DNA of 42,524 nt from Pseudomonadota bacterium (GCA_023431055.1 JAEYXX010000041.1:1-42524), one strand, 5' to 3'. Shown: positions 25,077 to 33,343, counted from the stretch's first letter. A program made the numbers and translations. Notes: a model not told the origin generated them from the letters alone.

Positions 25077-25135
25077 TCGCGGCTAAAGCCGCTCCCACAG
25101 AACCGGAACCTTAGTGGGAGGGGCTTTAGCAGCGA
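25077..25135. repeat. REP pair (family v, GTGGGAG...GGCTTTAGC)
   Basis: 25077-25098 (TCGCGGCTAAAGCCGCTCCC...) and 25114-25135 (GTGGGAGGGGCTTTAGCAGC...) are near reverse complements with 15 bases between. This is the well-known Pseudomonas REP consensus. It lies between the alcohol dehydrogenase and thioesterase genes. Confidence 0.88.
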
Positions 25136-25141
25136 CCTGAA

Positions 25142-26305
25142 TCAATAGGCAGCCTGATAAATGGCCAGCGCCTGCTGCTCATTCATCTCGCGCGGATTGT
25201 TCACCAGCAGGCGCTGCTGCAGCATGGCGTCCGCCGCCAGCGTGGGCAACATGGCCTCGCTCACTCCGGCGTCGCGCAGCCGGGTCGGCAGGCCGCTGCG
25301 CTGACTGAACGCTGCCAGCGCCTCGATCAGTTGCTCGGTCTGCGCCGCTGCACTGCCCGCACGCAGACGCTCCCCCAGAACCAGCGGGGCCAGTTCGGCA
25401 TACAGCGGCGCAGCCACCGGCGCGTTGAACGCCAGTACCTGCGGCAACACCAGGGCGTTGGACAGCCCGTGGGGAATATGGAAATGCCCGCCGAGGGGAT
25501 AGGCCAGCGCATGCACCGCCGCAACCGGAGCATTGGCGAAGGCCTGCCCGGCCAGGCAGGCGCCGAGCAGCATGGCCTGACGCGCGTCGCGGTTGCTGCC
25601 GTTGTGCACCACCTTATCGAGATTGGCCGCCAGCAGACGCAGCGCTTCGCGCGCCAGCAGATCGGAAAGCGGGTTCTTCTTCAGGGCGCTGGTATAGGCC
25701 TCGATGGCATGCACCATGGCGTCGATACCGGTGGCGGCGGTTACCGCAGGCGGCAGGCCGAGGGTCAGGTCGGCATCGAGCAGGGCCAGATCCGGCAGCA
25801 GCAGCGGCGAAACCACGCCCATCTTGGTGGTCTCGCCGGTGGTGACGATGGCGATTGGCGTCACCTCAGAACCGGTTCCGGCGGTGGTCGGCACCTGGAT
25901 CAGCGGCAGGCGCCGGCCACGGGCATTGCCCACGCCGTAGATCTCGCTCAGGGCCTGGCCGCAGTCGGGATGCGCCAGCAAGGCCACCAGCTTGGCCACA
26001 TCCATCGAGCTGCCACCGCCGAAACCGACCACCAGCTCCGCCTGCAGCTCGCGGCCCTGGGCCACGGCGGCCAGCACCACGGCCTCGGGCGGGTCGGCCA
26101 GCACCTGGTCGAACACCTGCACACCCATGCCGGCGCGGGCGAAACCCGGCAGCAGCGGCTCGAGCAGGCCCAGGCGGGTGATGCCGGGATCGGTGACGAT
26201 CAATACGCGCTGCGCGCCGCGCTCGCGGCACAGTTCGGCCAGCCGCAGGCTGGCACCGGATTCGCACAGAATCTGCGCGGTGGTGGCGAAGCTGAAGGGA
26301 TGCAT
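25142..26305 (-). CDS. Iron-containing alcohol dehydrogenase
   Basis: Group III NAD(P)-dependent alcohol dehydrogenase of 387 residues. The nucleotide-binding stretch GFGGGSSMDVAK (about 94-105) and the metal ligands Asp195, His199 (GIDAMVHAIEAY), His265 and His279 (HALAYPLGGHFHIPHG) are all present. Substrate is unknown. It lies in a same-strand group with acyl-CoA dehydrogenase, 3-hydroxyacyl-CoA dehydrogenase and thioesterase, suggesting a pathway that processes an alcohol or aldehyde and an acyl-CoA. A REP pair fills the gap upstream. Confidence 0.93.
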   Translation of the reverse strand: MHPFSFATTAQILCESGASLRLAELCRERGAQRVLIVTDPGITRLGLLEPLLPGFARAGMGVQVFDQVLADPPEAVVLAAVAQGRELQAELVVGFGGGSSMDVAKLVALLAHPDCGQALSEIYGVGNARGRRLPLIQVPTTAGTGSEVTPIAIVTTGETTKMGVVSPLLLPDLALLDADLTLGLPPAVTAATGIDAMVHAIEAYTSALKKNPLSDLLAREALRLLAANLDKVVHNGSNRDARQAMLLGACLAGQAFANAPVAAVHALAYPLGGHFHIPHGLSNALVLPQVLAFNAPVAAPLYAELAPLVLGERLRAGSAAAQTEQLIEALAAFSQRSGLPTRLRDAGVSEAMLPTLAADAMLQQRLLVNNPREMNEQQALAIYQAAY

Positions 26306-26322
26306 GCAGTGCTCCTCTTGTT

Positions 26323-26382
26323 GTAGCCCGGAGGCAATCCGGGATCAGTCAGGCAAATTTCCCCGGATTACATCCGGGCTAC
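26323..26382. repeat. REP pair (family i) between acyl-CoA and alcohol dehydrogenases
   Basis: 26323-26343 (GTAGCCCGGAGGCAATCCGG...) faces 26362-26382 (CCCGGATTACATCCGGGCTA...), with 18 bases between. It is the same family as the pair at 5722 and lies in the 99-base gap inside the predicted acyl-CoA dehydrogenase / alcohol dehydrogenase unit. Confidence 0.88.
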
Positions 26383-26404
26383 ACCGCTCCTACAGACATC
26401 TGCG

Positions 26405-28195
26405 CTAAAAGGCGAAACTGCCCTCATCCATGGCCATCAAACAATCCGCGCCGCCCAGCAGGGCTTCGCGGTGTGCGCTGGCGCGCGGCAGCACGCGGCG
26501 CAGATAGAACTCGGCGCTGTGCAGCTTGGCCTGGTAGAACGCGGCCTCGCCGCTGCCCGCTTCCAGCGCATCCTGCGCCCGCGCCGCGGCCTGCTGCCAG
26601 AAACCGGCGAGCAGCACATAGGCCGAGTACTGGAGAAAATCCACCGAAGTGGCGCCAATCTCCTGCGGATCGCGCTGACAGGCGGCGAGCACCTCCGTGC
26701 TTAGCTCGCGCCATTCGCCCAGGCGGGCCTGCACCACGCTGGCCATCTGCGCCAGGGCCGGTCGATCCGCCTGAGCATCGCACAGCTGGCTGAACTCGGC
26801 CTGCAGCGCCGACAGCTCGGCGCCACCGTCGCCCAGCAACTTACGACGGATATAGTCCAGTGCCTGGATGCCGTTGGTGCCTTCGTAGAGCTGGGTGATG
26901 CGGCTGTCGCGCATCAGTTGCTCCATGCCCCACTCACGGATGAAACCGTGCCCGCCGTAGACCTGCACGCCATGACTGGCCACTTCCTGACCCATGTCGG
27001 TGAAGAACGCCTTGACGATGGGGATCAGCAGCGCCGCGCGCTTGCCGGCCGCCCTGCGCGCCTCGGCCGACTCGGCGCCGTGCTCCAGATCCAGCTGGCG
27101 CGCAGTGTAGGCAGCGAGCATGCGACTGCCCTCGACCAGGGTCTTCTGCGTGAGCAGCATGCGTCGCACATCGGGATGATTGATGATCGGATCGGCCGGC
27201 TTGTCCGGCGCCTGCACGCCGGCCAGGCCACGCGACTGCAGGCGCTCGCGGGCATAACGCAGCGCGCCCTGGAACGCCGCCTCGCCAATGCCGAGCCCCT
27301 GTAGACCGACCTGAAAACGCGCGTCGTTCATCATGGTGAACATGCAGGCCAGGCCCTGGTTGGCCTCGCCCACCAGCCAGCCGGTGGCGTCGTCGAAGTT
27401 CATCACGCAGGTGGACGCACCCTTGATGCCCATCTTGTGCTCGATGGCGCCGCACGACAGGCTGTTGCGTTCGCCTGGCGTACCATCTGCAGCGGCGATG
27501 AACTTCGGCACCAGCAGCAGCGAAATGCCCCTCACGCCAGCCGGTGCATCGGGCAGACGCGCCAGTACCAGATGGATGATGTTCTCCGAAAGATCCTGTT
27601 CGCCGCCGCTGATGAAAATCTTGCTGCCGCTAACGCGATAGCTGCCATCGGCCTGCGGCTCGGCGCGGGTACGCAGCAGCGCCAGGTCGGTGCCGGCCTG
27701 CGGCTCGGTCAGGCACATGGTGCCCGTCCACTGGCCGCTGACCAGCTTGCCCAGGTACTGCTGCTTCAGCGTTTCGCTGCCATGCTTGTGCAGCGCCAGT
27801 ACAGCGCCCTCGGTCAGCCCGGAGTATACGCGGAAGGACAGCGAGGCGCCCATCAGCATCTCGTGGAAAGCGAAGGCCACCAGCTGCGGGAAGCCCTGGC
27901 CGCCGTACTCCACCGGGCCGGTCATACTCGCCCAACCGTTGTCCACGTATTGCCGGTAGGCCTCGGCGAATCCCTTGGGCGTGCTGACCTGTCCATCGAC
28001 CAACTGGCAGCCCTCTTCGTCGCTGTTGCGATTGAGCGGGGCGATCTCACCCGCGGCGAAGGCCGCCGCCTCTTCCAGCACGCCGTCGATCAGTTCGCGA
28101 TCCAGGCCGTTGCCCAGGCGCTCGCAGTGACCGGCGGCGTCGAACAGTTCGTGCAGGACGAAGCGCATATCGCGCAATGGCGCCTGATAGCTCAT
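26405..28195 (-). CDS. Acyl-CoA dehydrogenase (long, with C-terminal extension)
   Basis: FAD enzyme of 596 residues introducing the 2,3-double bond into an acyl-CoA. Family motifs are GTMCLTEPQAGTDL (FAD/substrate), KIFISGGEQD, the helical region HGVQVYGGHGFIREWGMEQL, and LYEGTNGIQALDYIRRKL, which carries the usual catalytic Glu. The extra 110 or so C-terminal residues mark the larger subfamily with an acyl-CoA dehydrogenase C-terminal domain. AGGAGGG lies six bases before the ATG. It overlaps the upstream 3-hydroxyacyl-CoA dehydrogenase by four bases. Confidence 0.93.
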   Translation of the reverse strand: MSYQAPLRDMRFVLHELFDAAGHCERLGNGLDRELIDGVLEEAAAFAAGEIAPLNRNSDEEGCQLVDGQVSTPKGFAEAYRQYVDNGWASMTGPVEYGGQGFPQLVAFAFHEMLMGASLSFRVYSGLTEGAVLALHKHGSETLKQQYLGKLVSGQWTGTMCLTEPQAGTDLALLRTRAEPQADGSYRVSGSKIFISGGEQDLSENIIHLVLARLPDAPAGVRGISLLLVPKFIAAADGTPGERNSLSCGAIEHKMGIKGASTCVMNFDDATGWLVGEANQGLACMFTMMNDARFQVGLQGLGIGEAAFQGALRYARERLQSRGLAGVQAPDKPADPIINHPDVRRMLLTQKTLVEGSRMLAAYTARQLDLEHGAESAEARRAAGKRAALLIPIVKAFFTDMGQEVASHGVQVYGGHGFIREWGMEQLMRDSRITQLYEGTNGIQALDYIRRKLLGDGGAELSALQAEFSQLCDAQADRPALAQMASVVQARLGEWRELSTEVLAACQRDPQEIGATSVDFLQYSAYVLLAGFWQQAAARAQDALEAGSGEAAFYQAKLHSAEFYLRRVLPRASAHREALLGGADCLMAMDEGSFAF

Positions 28196-29433
28196 ACCCG
28201 GCCCTCCTGTACGTCGCTGAAATGCTTGTTCTCGGCAGCCAGGCGCTCGATCAGCGCCGCCGGCTGCCAGTGCGCACCGAAGCGCTCGGTCAGGTGCAAC
28301 AGACGCTGGTGAATGGCCGCAACACCTTCACCGTCGGCCCAGCTCATCGGGCCGCCACGCTCGGCGGGAAAGCCGTAGCCGTTGAGATAGACCAGATCGA
28401 TATCGTGGCTATTGGCGGCGATGTTCTCCTCGAGAATCTTCGCCCCCTCGTTGACCAGCGCCAGCAGGCAGCGCTCGAGAATCTCCTCGTTGCCGATCTC
28501 ACGGCGGGTGAAACCCAGACGCTCCGACTGCATCTGCACCAGGCCGTCGACGACCGGGTCATGCTCGGTCTGGCGACTGCCGGGCGCATAGAGGTAGTAG
28601 CCCTTGCCGCTCTTCTGGCCGAAGCGACCCAGCTCGCACAGGCGGTTGTCCACCTGTACGGTCGGATCGTCCTGGCCCTCACCGGCCAGCTCGCGGGCAC
28701 GCCACTCCAGATCGATGCCGACCACGTCGTACATGCGAAACGGCCCCATGGCGAAGCCGAAGCCCTGCAGCGCCGCATCCACCTGATGCGGCCAGGCGCC
28801 CTCGAGCAGCAGCATGCGCGCCTCGCGCACGTAGGTGTGCAGCATGCGGTTGCCGATGAAACCGTGGCAGTTGCCGGCTACCACCGCCACCTTGCCCATG
28901 CGCTCGCCCAGTTCCTGCGCGGCCTGCAGCACGGCAGGCGCAGTCCTGGCACCACGCACGATCTCCAGCAGCTTCATGATGTGCGCCGGGCTGAAGAAAT
29001 GCAGGCCCAGCACCGCCTCCGGCCTTGAGGTGACAGCGGCGATGGCGTCGATATCCAGCGCCGAGGTGTTGCTGGCGAGGATGGCGCCGGGCTTCATCAC
29101 CGCGTCCAGCTCACGGAAGATGCGTTGCTTGAGGTCGAGGTTCTCGTACACCGCCTCGATCACCAAGTCAGCATCGGCCAGCGCCGCATAGCTTTGCACC
29201 GCGTGGATTCGGGCGCGTCGCGCCGCGGCTTCGGCCTCATCGATGCGGCCCTTGGCAACGTTGTGCGCGCAGGTTTCCTCGGCCATCGCCAGGCCCTGCT
29301 CGACCATCTGCGGGTTGTTGTCCAGCCACAGCACGCGCAGGCCGGCATTGGCCAGGCTGATGACGATGCCGCGGCCCATGGTGCCGGCGCCGATCACGGC
29401 GGCACAGCGAAGCGGCGAGACGACTTGAGTCAT
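28192..29433 (-). CDS. 3-hydroxyacyl-CoA dehydrogenase
   Basis: NAD-dependent beta-oxidation-type dehydrogenase of 413 residues with no hydratase domain. The Rossmann motif GAGTMGRG (Gly15, Gly17, Gly20), the NAD-binding EAVYENLDLK, catalytic His in GLHFFSPAHIMKL, and GNCHGFIGNRML are present, then two C-terminal helical domains ending with GYGFPAERGGPMSWAD. It is the first gene of a unit with acyl-CoA dehydrogenase and is divergent from a LysR gene 98 bases away. Confidence 0.93.
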   Translation of the reverse strand: MTQVVSPLRCAAVIGAGTMGRGIVISLANAGLRVLWLDNNPQMVEQGLAMAEETCAHNVAKGRIDEAEAAARRARIHAVQSYAALADADLVIEAVYENLDLKQRIFRELDAVMKPGAILASNTSALDIDAIAAVTSRPEAVLGLHFFSPAHIMKLLEIVRGARTAPAVLQAAQELGERMGKVAVVAGNCHGFIGNRMLHTYVREARMLLLEGAWPHQVDAALQGFGFAMGPFRMYDVVGIDLEWRARELAGEGQDDPTVQVDNRLCELGRFGQKSGKGYYLYAPGSRQTEHDPVVDGLVQMQSERLGFTRREIGNEEILERCLLALVNEGAKILEENIAANSHDIDLVYLNGYGFPAERGGPMSWADGEGVAAIHQRLLHLTERFGAHWQPAALIERLAAENKHFSDVQEGRV

Positions 29434-29513
29434 TGTTGTTCCTCTCGAGCACCAATAGAAAAGCTTGGGTCACGATAAGCAAGCCGCTACTATTTTTGAA
29501 ATTTAGTCTTGTG

Positions 29514-29524
29514 ATACGACGTAT
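29514..29524. promoter_or_regulatory. Small palindrome ATACG-A-CGTAT before the LysR gene
   Basis: A perfect 5-base inverted repeat around one base lies 7 bases before the LysR start codon, within the 98-base divergent region. It could be part of an autoregulatory site; it is short enough to arise by chance. Confidence 0.25.
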
Positions 29525-29531
29525 TCATCAA

Positions 29532-30428
29532 ATGAATTTCAGCAACTTCGACCTCAACCTGCTGCGCGTACTCGATGCCCTGCTGCGCGAACAGAACGTC
29601 TCGCGCGCCGCCGAACGCCTGGCCTTGAGCCAGCCGGCGGTGAGCAATGCGCTGAATCGCCTGCGAGAGCTGCTCCACGATCCGCTGCTGGTGCGCGTGG
29701 GCCGGCGCATGCAGCCGACCCCTCGGGCGCTGGCGCTGGAGGCGCCGATCCGCAGCGCGCTGCGCCAACTGGAGCAGAGCCTCAGCGCCGGCGAGGCCTT
29801 CGAGCCAGGCGAAAGCAGCCAGCGCTTTCGTATCGCCGTTACCGATTACGTCGAGCTGGTGTGCATGCCGCGCCTGCTCGACCGCCTGAGCCAGAAGGCG
29901 CCGGGCATCGGCATCGACATTCGCCACCTCAACCCCAGCCTGCCGATGGAGGCGCTGGACAAGGGCGAGCTGGATCTGGTGCTGGGCCGCTTCGACGAGC
30001 TGCCCGCGCGCTTCGCCCGCCGGCACTGGATGAGCGAGACGCTCAAGCTGGCCGTACGCCGCGAGCATCCGCTGCTGCGTCGGGGCAGCCTGGATCTGGA
30101 GACCTTCCTGCGCCTGCGTCATCTCTGGGTGCACGGCGGGCAGACCCGCGGCATGGTCGATCAGTGGCTGGGCGAACAGGGCCTGTCGCGGCAGATTCTC
30201 TACACCACGCCGAACTACCTGCAGGCGGCGCACATAGTCGCCGGCAGCGAGCTGGCGGCAGTGCTGCCCACCGCCTTGGCCCGGCACTTCGCCACCCTGC
30301 TGCCGCTCGAGCTGCTCGATCTGCCCTTCGCCTTGGGCCCCTTCCATCTGGAGATTGTCAGTCTGGCGCAACGTCAGCGCGACGCCGCGCTGCAGTGGCT
30401 GATCGAGGAAATCGTCGCGGTGGCGTAG
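29532..30428 (+). CDS. LysR-family transcriptional regulator
   Basis: LTTR of 298 residues: N-terminal winged helix (LLREQNVSRAAERLALSQPA, about 15-35) and a type 2 periplasmic-binding-fold effector domain (about 90-295). It is divergent from the 3-hydroxyacyl-CoA dehydrogenase unit and probably regulates it; the ligand is unknown. The frame is open upstream to 29433 but the ATG at 29532 gives the normal NFSNFDLNLLRVLDALL start. Its TAG stop (30426-30428) lies inside the GTAG head of a REP arm. Confidence 0.9.
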   Translation: MNFSNFDLNLLRVLDALLREQNVSRAAERLALSQPAVSNALNRLRELLHDPLLVRVGRRMQPTPRALALEAPIRSALRQLEQSLSAGEAFEPGESSQRFRIAVTDYVELVCMPRLLDRLSQKAPGIGIDIRHLNPSLPMEALDKGELDLVLGRFDELPARFARRHWMSETLKLAVRREHPLLRRGSLDLETFLRLRHLWVHGGQTRGMVDQWLGEQGLSRQILYTTPNYLQAAHIVAGSELAAVLPTALARHFATLLPLELLDLPFALGPFHLEIVSLAQRQRDAALQWLIEEIVAVA

Positions 30429-30484
30429 GGCAGGTGTGATTCACCAACCCGCCAGCCTGCAATGGCGGGTTTCACCCGCCCTAC
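30425..30484. repeat. REP pair (family ii) after the LysR gene
   Basis: 30425-30445 (GTAGGGCAGGTGTGATTCAC...) faces 30464-30484 (GGCGGGTTTCACCCGCCCTA...). The left arm is diverged while the right arm is canonical. The left head contains the LysR stop codon. It begins a 164-base block made almost only of REP sequences. Confidence 0.82.
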
Positions 30485-30501
30485 CTGCGCTGACCGTCCG
30501 C

Positions 30502-30560
30502 GTAGCCCGGATGCAATCCGGGAAATCCTTGCCTGGCCGCCCAAATCGAATTGGGACTAC
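30502..30560. repeat. REP pair (family i), right arm diverged
   Basis: 30502-30522 (GTAGCCCGGATGCAATCCGG...) is canonical. 30540-30560 (CCCAAATCGAATTGGGACTA...) is its opposed partner, with many changes but a kept CTAC head and a kept internal stem (CCCAA/TTGGG in place of CCCGG/CCGGG). Confidence 0.65.
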
Positions 30561-30567
30561 GAGTGGC

Positions 30568-30589
30568 GTAGGGGCGGGCACAACCCACC
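30568..30589 (+). repeat. Single REP-like arm (family ii, diverged)
   Basis: GTAGGGGCGGGCACAACCCA at 30568-30587 resembles the family ii arm, with no partner before the stop codon of the translocase-like gene at 30606. Confidence 0.5.
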
Positions 30590-30605
30590 AGCCCTGACCC
30601 AACAA

Positions 30606-31889
30606 TCACCCTTGCGCCTGCCTGTCTGCGCGGCCGCCCAAATACCAGCCGAGCACGCCCCATAGCGCGGCGCACAGCGCACCGACCATGGCCACCAGCC
30701 AGGCGCCGTGGCCGAGCATGTCCAGGCCGGCCTTGGCCCAGCCGCTGAGCGCATCGCCGCCGCGGTAGACCACGGTGTCGATGAAGTTCTTCGCCTTGTA
30801 CTTGCTCTCGGCATCCAGCGGGGCGAAGAGCATTTCCCGCCCTGGCCGGACGAAGGCGTATTCACCGATGCGCCGCACGATCATCAGCCCCGCCAGCATG
30901 GCGAAGGTTGGCGCCAGCGCCAGGCCGATAAAGCCCAGGCAGACCAGCGCCGGCACAGCGGACAGCAGCACGCGCACGCCAAGCTTCTGCGCCACCCGCC
31001 CGGTGATGAACAGCTGGGTCGTCAGGGCGCCGGCCTGCACGATGAAATCGATCACGCCGAACACCCGCACCTGCGCGGCGCGATCCGGGAACAGTTCGGC
31101 CACCAGGCGCGCCTGCTCGAAGTAGAGAAAAGTGCTCACCGAGGTCAGCAGCAGGATGAAGGCGCCGATACCCAGCAGGTAACGCGACCCGAGCATGCGC
31201 GTCATCCCGCTGAACGGATTGCCCGGCACCGGCCTGCGCGGGCTCTCGCTGGGCATCGCGCCGGGCCGTCCGGCGCCCTGGCGTTCACGCCAGACCATCA
31301 GATAGCGCTTGAGCGCCATGGCCACCCCGAGAAGCACGGCGGCCATCAGCATCAGCCCGGACTCACCCACCACGCCAATCAGCAGCGCGCTCAACAACGG
31401 CCCACACAACCCGCCGACACTGGCGCCGGCAGCGATGAAGGCGAACAGCCGCCGCGCCTGGGCGCCGTCGAACACATCGGCCATCAGGCTCCAGGCCACC
31501 GAGACGACGAACAGGTTGTAAACCGATATCCACACGTAGAACACCCGCGCCAGCCCCACGCTGTCGTGATCGAGGCGAAACAGCAGAACGAAGGCCAGCA
31601 GGTTGAGGCAGAAGAAACCGTACACCCAGTCGATGAAATGGATGCGCGGCACCTTCGAGTTGAGCCAGGCGAATAGCGGCACCGCCAGCAGCATGACGAC
31701 GAAGGTGGCGGTGAACAGCCATTGCAGGTTGTGCACCCCGCCGGTGATGCCCATTGCCTCGCGGATCGGCCGCAGCATGAAGTAGCCGGCGAACAGGCAG
31801 AAGAACAGGGCGAAGCCGGCCAGAACCGCCGCCAGTTCTTCTCCTTCGGCATTGATCGCCCGCGCCAGGCGCCGGGTGAGCGCTTGCAT
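30606..31889 (-). CDS. NTP/NDP exchange transporter-like membrane protein
   Basis: Polytopic protein of 427 residues with about twelve membrane segments. The opening (GFALFFCLFAGYFMLRPIRE) and later stretches RRIGEYAFVRPGREMLFAPL and KYKAKNFIDTVVYRGGD are typical of the ATP:ADP translocase-like/MFS family found in free-living bacteria; substrate is unknown and nucleotide exchange is not established for such members. The ATG at 31889 lies one base after the stop of the Tat-signal aldo/keto reductase, so the pair is co-translated. Confidence 0.8.
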   Translation of the reverse strand: MQALTRRLARAINAEGEELAAVLAGFALFFCLFAGYFMLRPIREAMGITGGVHNLQWLFTATFVVMLLAVPLFAWLNSKVPRIHFIDWVYGFFCLNLLAFVLLFRLDHDSVGLARVFYVWISVYNLFVVSVAWSLMADVFDGAQARRLFAFIAAGASVGGLCGPLLSALLIGVVGESGLMLMAAVLLGVAMALKRYLMVWRERQGAGRPGAMPSESPRRPVPGNPFSGMTRMLGSRYLLGIGAFILLLTSVSTFLYFEQARLVAELFPDRAAQVRVFGVIDFIVQAGALTTQLFITGRVAQKLGVRVLLSAVPALVCLGFIGLALAPTFAMLAGLMIVRRIGEYAFVRPGREMLFAPLDAESKYKAKNFIDTVVYRGGDALSGWAKAGLDMLGHGAWLVAMVGALCAALWGVLGWYLGGRADRQAQG

Positions 31890-31890
31890 C

Positions 31891-32811
31891 TCAGGCGAAC
31901 AGCTCGATGATCCGCTTGCGCTGCGCCTCATCAGGCAGGCGCCCCTGCCCGGCGAGAATGTTGTCGGCCATGTAACGCGGGTTGGAGGTGGCCGGAATCA
32001 CCGCCGTTACCGCCGGATTGGCGAGGATGAACTTGAGCATCAGCTGCGCCCAGGAGGTGACGTCCAGTTCCACCGCGGCCCAGTCGGGCAGGGTCTTGCC
32101 CTTTACCCGGTCGAACAGCGCCGAGCGCTGGAAGGGCCGGTTGATCAGCACCGCGATGCCCTTGTCGGCGCAATAGGGCAACAGCTCGCGCTCGGCGTTG
32201 CGTTCACCGATGGAATAGTTGAACTGGACGAAATCCACGGGTTCCTGGCGCAACACCTCGAGCAGGCGCTCGTGGGCGGAATCCAGGTAATGCGTCACGC
32301 CGATGTAGCGCACCCTGCCCTGCTCCTTGAGCTCGCGCAGCAGGCCGAGCTGAGTGCGGGTGTCCTGCAGGTTGTGCACCTGCATCAGGTCGATGGTGTC
32401 GGTGCGCAGAGCGGCGAAACTGGCCTCGACCTGACGCTCCCCGGCCGCGCGCCCTGAAGAGGAAACCTTGCTGGCGAGAAAGGTCTTCTTGCGCATGTCG
32501 TCTTCGGCGACCAACGCCCCACACACGGCCTCTGCGCGTCCGTAGCTGGGCGCGGTATCCACCAGACTGGCGCCGCCATTGACCAGCGCCTGCAGCACCT
32601 CGCGCAGGGGCTGTAGCGCTTCATCGGTCAGCGCCACGTCATGGGTGCGCGAGGTACCCAGACCGATCACCGGCAGCTGCTCGCCGCTACTGGGAATCGT
32701 CCGACTCAGCAAGGTGCCGGAGGCGAAGGCGGATGATGGCAACCAGGGCATCAGGGCGGCTAGCGCCAGCAGGCTGGCGCTGCCTTGCAGGACTCGACGA
32801 CGGCTGGGCAT
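31891..32811 (-). CDS. Tat-exported aldo/keto reductase
   Basis: Aldo/keto reductase of 306 residues with an N-terminal twin-arginine signal (SRRRVLQGSASLLALAALMP), unusual because NADPH-using reductases are mostly cytoplasmic. The body has the family order GLGTSRTHD, ASLVDTAPSYGRAE (Asp and Tyr of the tetrad), SKVSSSG (Lys), LMQVHNLQD (His) and FNYSIGERNAE. If exported folded with its cofactor it would act in the periplasm. It is co-translated with the membrane transporter-like gene downstream. Confidence 0.85.
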   Translation of the reverse strand: MPSRRRVLQGSASLLALAALMPWLPSSAFASGTLLSRTIPSSGEQLPVIGLGTSRTHDVALTDEALQPLREVLQALVNGGASLVDTAPSYGRAEAVCGALVAEDDMRKKTFLASKVSSSGRAAGERQVEASFAALRTDTIDLMQVHNLQDTRTQLGLLRELKEQGRVRYIGVTHYLDSAHERLLEVLRQEPVDFVQFNYSIGERNAERELLPYCADKGIAVLINRPFQRSALFDRVKGKTLPDWAAVELDVTSWAQLMLKFILANPAVTAVIPATSNPRYMADNILAGQGRLPDEAQRKRIIELFA

Positions 32812-32995
32812 GACGTGGCTCCTTTACTCAGTGACCGGTTGGTTATAGGCACTGACCACGCGATGACCAAGGCGTTACATCCGCGAAGGGTTGCGTACAA
32901 AGAGGCGCTCAAAGCCTGGTTGAACGGCTGCAGCCCGCTTGTCACGGGGCGAAGAAGAGAAATGAGGCGGGACAGCGAGGCAATATCCGGTAACC

Positions 32996-33034
32996 AAAAA
33001 CGCCGCTGCGCCAGATGGGGATTGGGCGCAGCGG
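32996..33034 (-). terminator. Rho-independent terminator for the 55-residue ORF
   Basis: On the minus strand a perfect 10-bp stem (CCGCTGCGCC with GGCGCAGCGG, loop of 12) is followed by CGTTTTTGG. It starts 11 bases after the ORF stop at 33046. This is the clearest intrinsic terminator in the window besides that of pckA. The remaining 184 bases to the aldo/keto reductase start (32812-32995) show nothing recognisable. Confidence 0.85.
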
Positions 33035-33045
33035 TCGGGAAACCG

Positions 33046-33213
33046 TCAGGCAGCGTGCGAGGCAGACTCGCTGATCAGCATGCCGTGGGAAACGAGATAA
33101 CAACGATGGCCGTTCTGCAGCATCAAAGGGCTGCGACTGGAGATGACCCAGCCCTTGCTCAGCAGGTGCTCGATGTGAGCGCGCAGTGCGGGTAGATGGC
33201 GCTGTTCCTTCAT
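33046..33213 (-). CDS. Small uncharacterised protein, 55 residues
   Basis: Unrecognised short ORF starting MKEQRHLPALRAHIEHLLSK and ending SHGMLISESASHAA. It has AGAGG six bases before the ATG, no signal peptide or membrane segment, one Cys, and five His. The first 20 residues look helical and basic, followed by a likely small beta region (GWVISSRSPLMLQNGHRCYL). A strong terminator follows immediately, supporting a real monocistronic gene. Its function cannot be inferred from sequence. Confidence 0.7.
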   Translation of the reverse strand: MKEQRHLPALRAHIEHLLSKGWVISSRSPLMLQNGHRCYLVSHGMLISESASHAA

Positions 33214-33343
33214 GGCCGACCTCTGGTTGTTTGGGCGCTTGGCACCCTGTTGCTCTTCCGTGACGCAGCTCGCAAAAGTGTAGTAGCGCTATGCCAGGAA
33301 AGTAAGCGGCGCGATTGCGCAACATCTTGTAGGAAATTCGCTA

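Noticed and set aside
33220..33300. Sigma-54-like TGGCA stretch upstream of the 55-residue ORF
   Set aside because: The -12 half is not TTGCA-like, and no proper -35/-10 spacing was found; no promoter could be supported.
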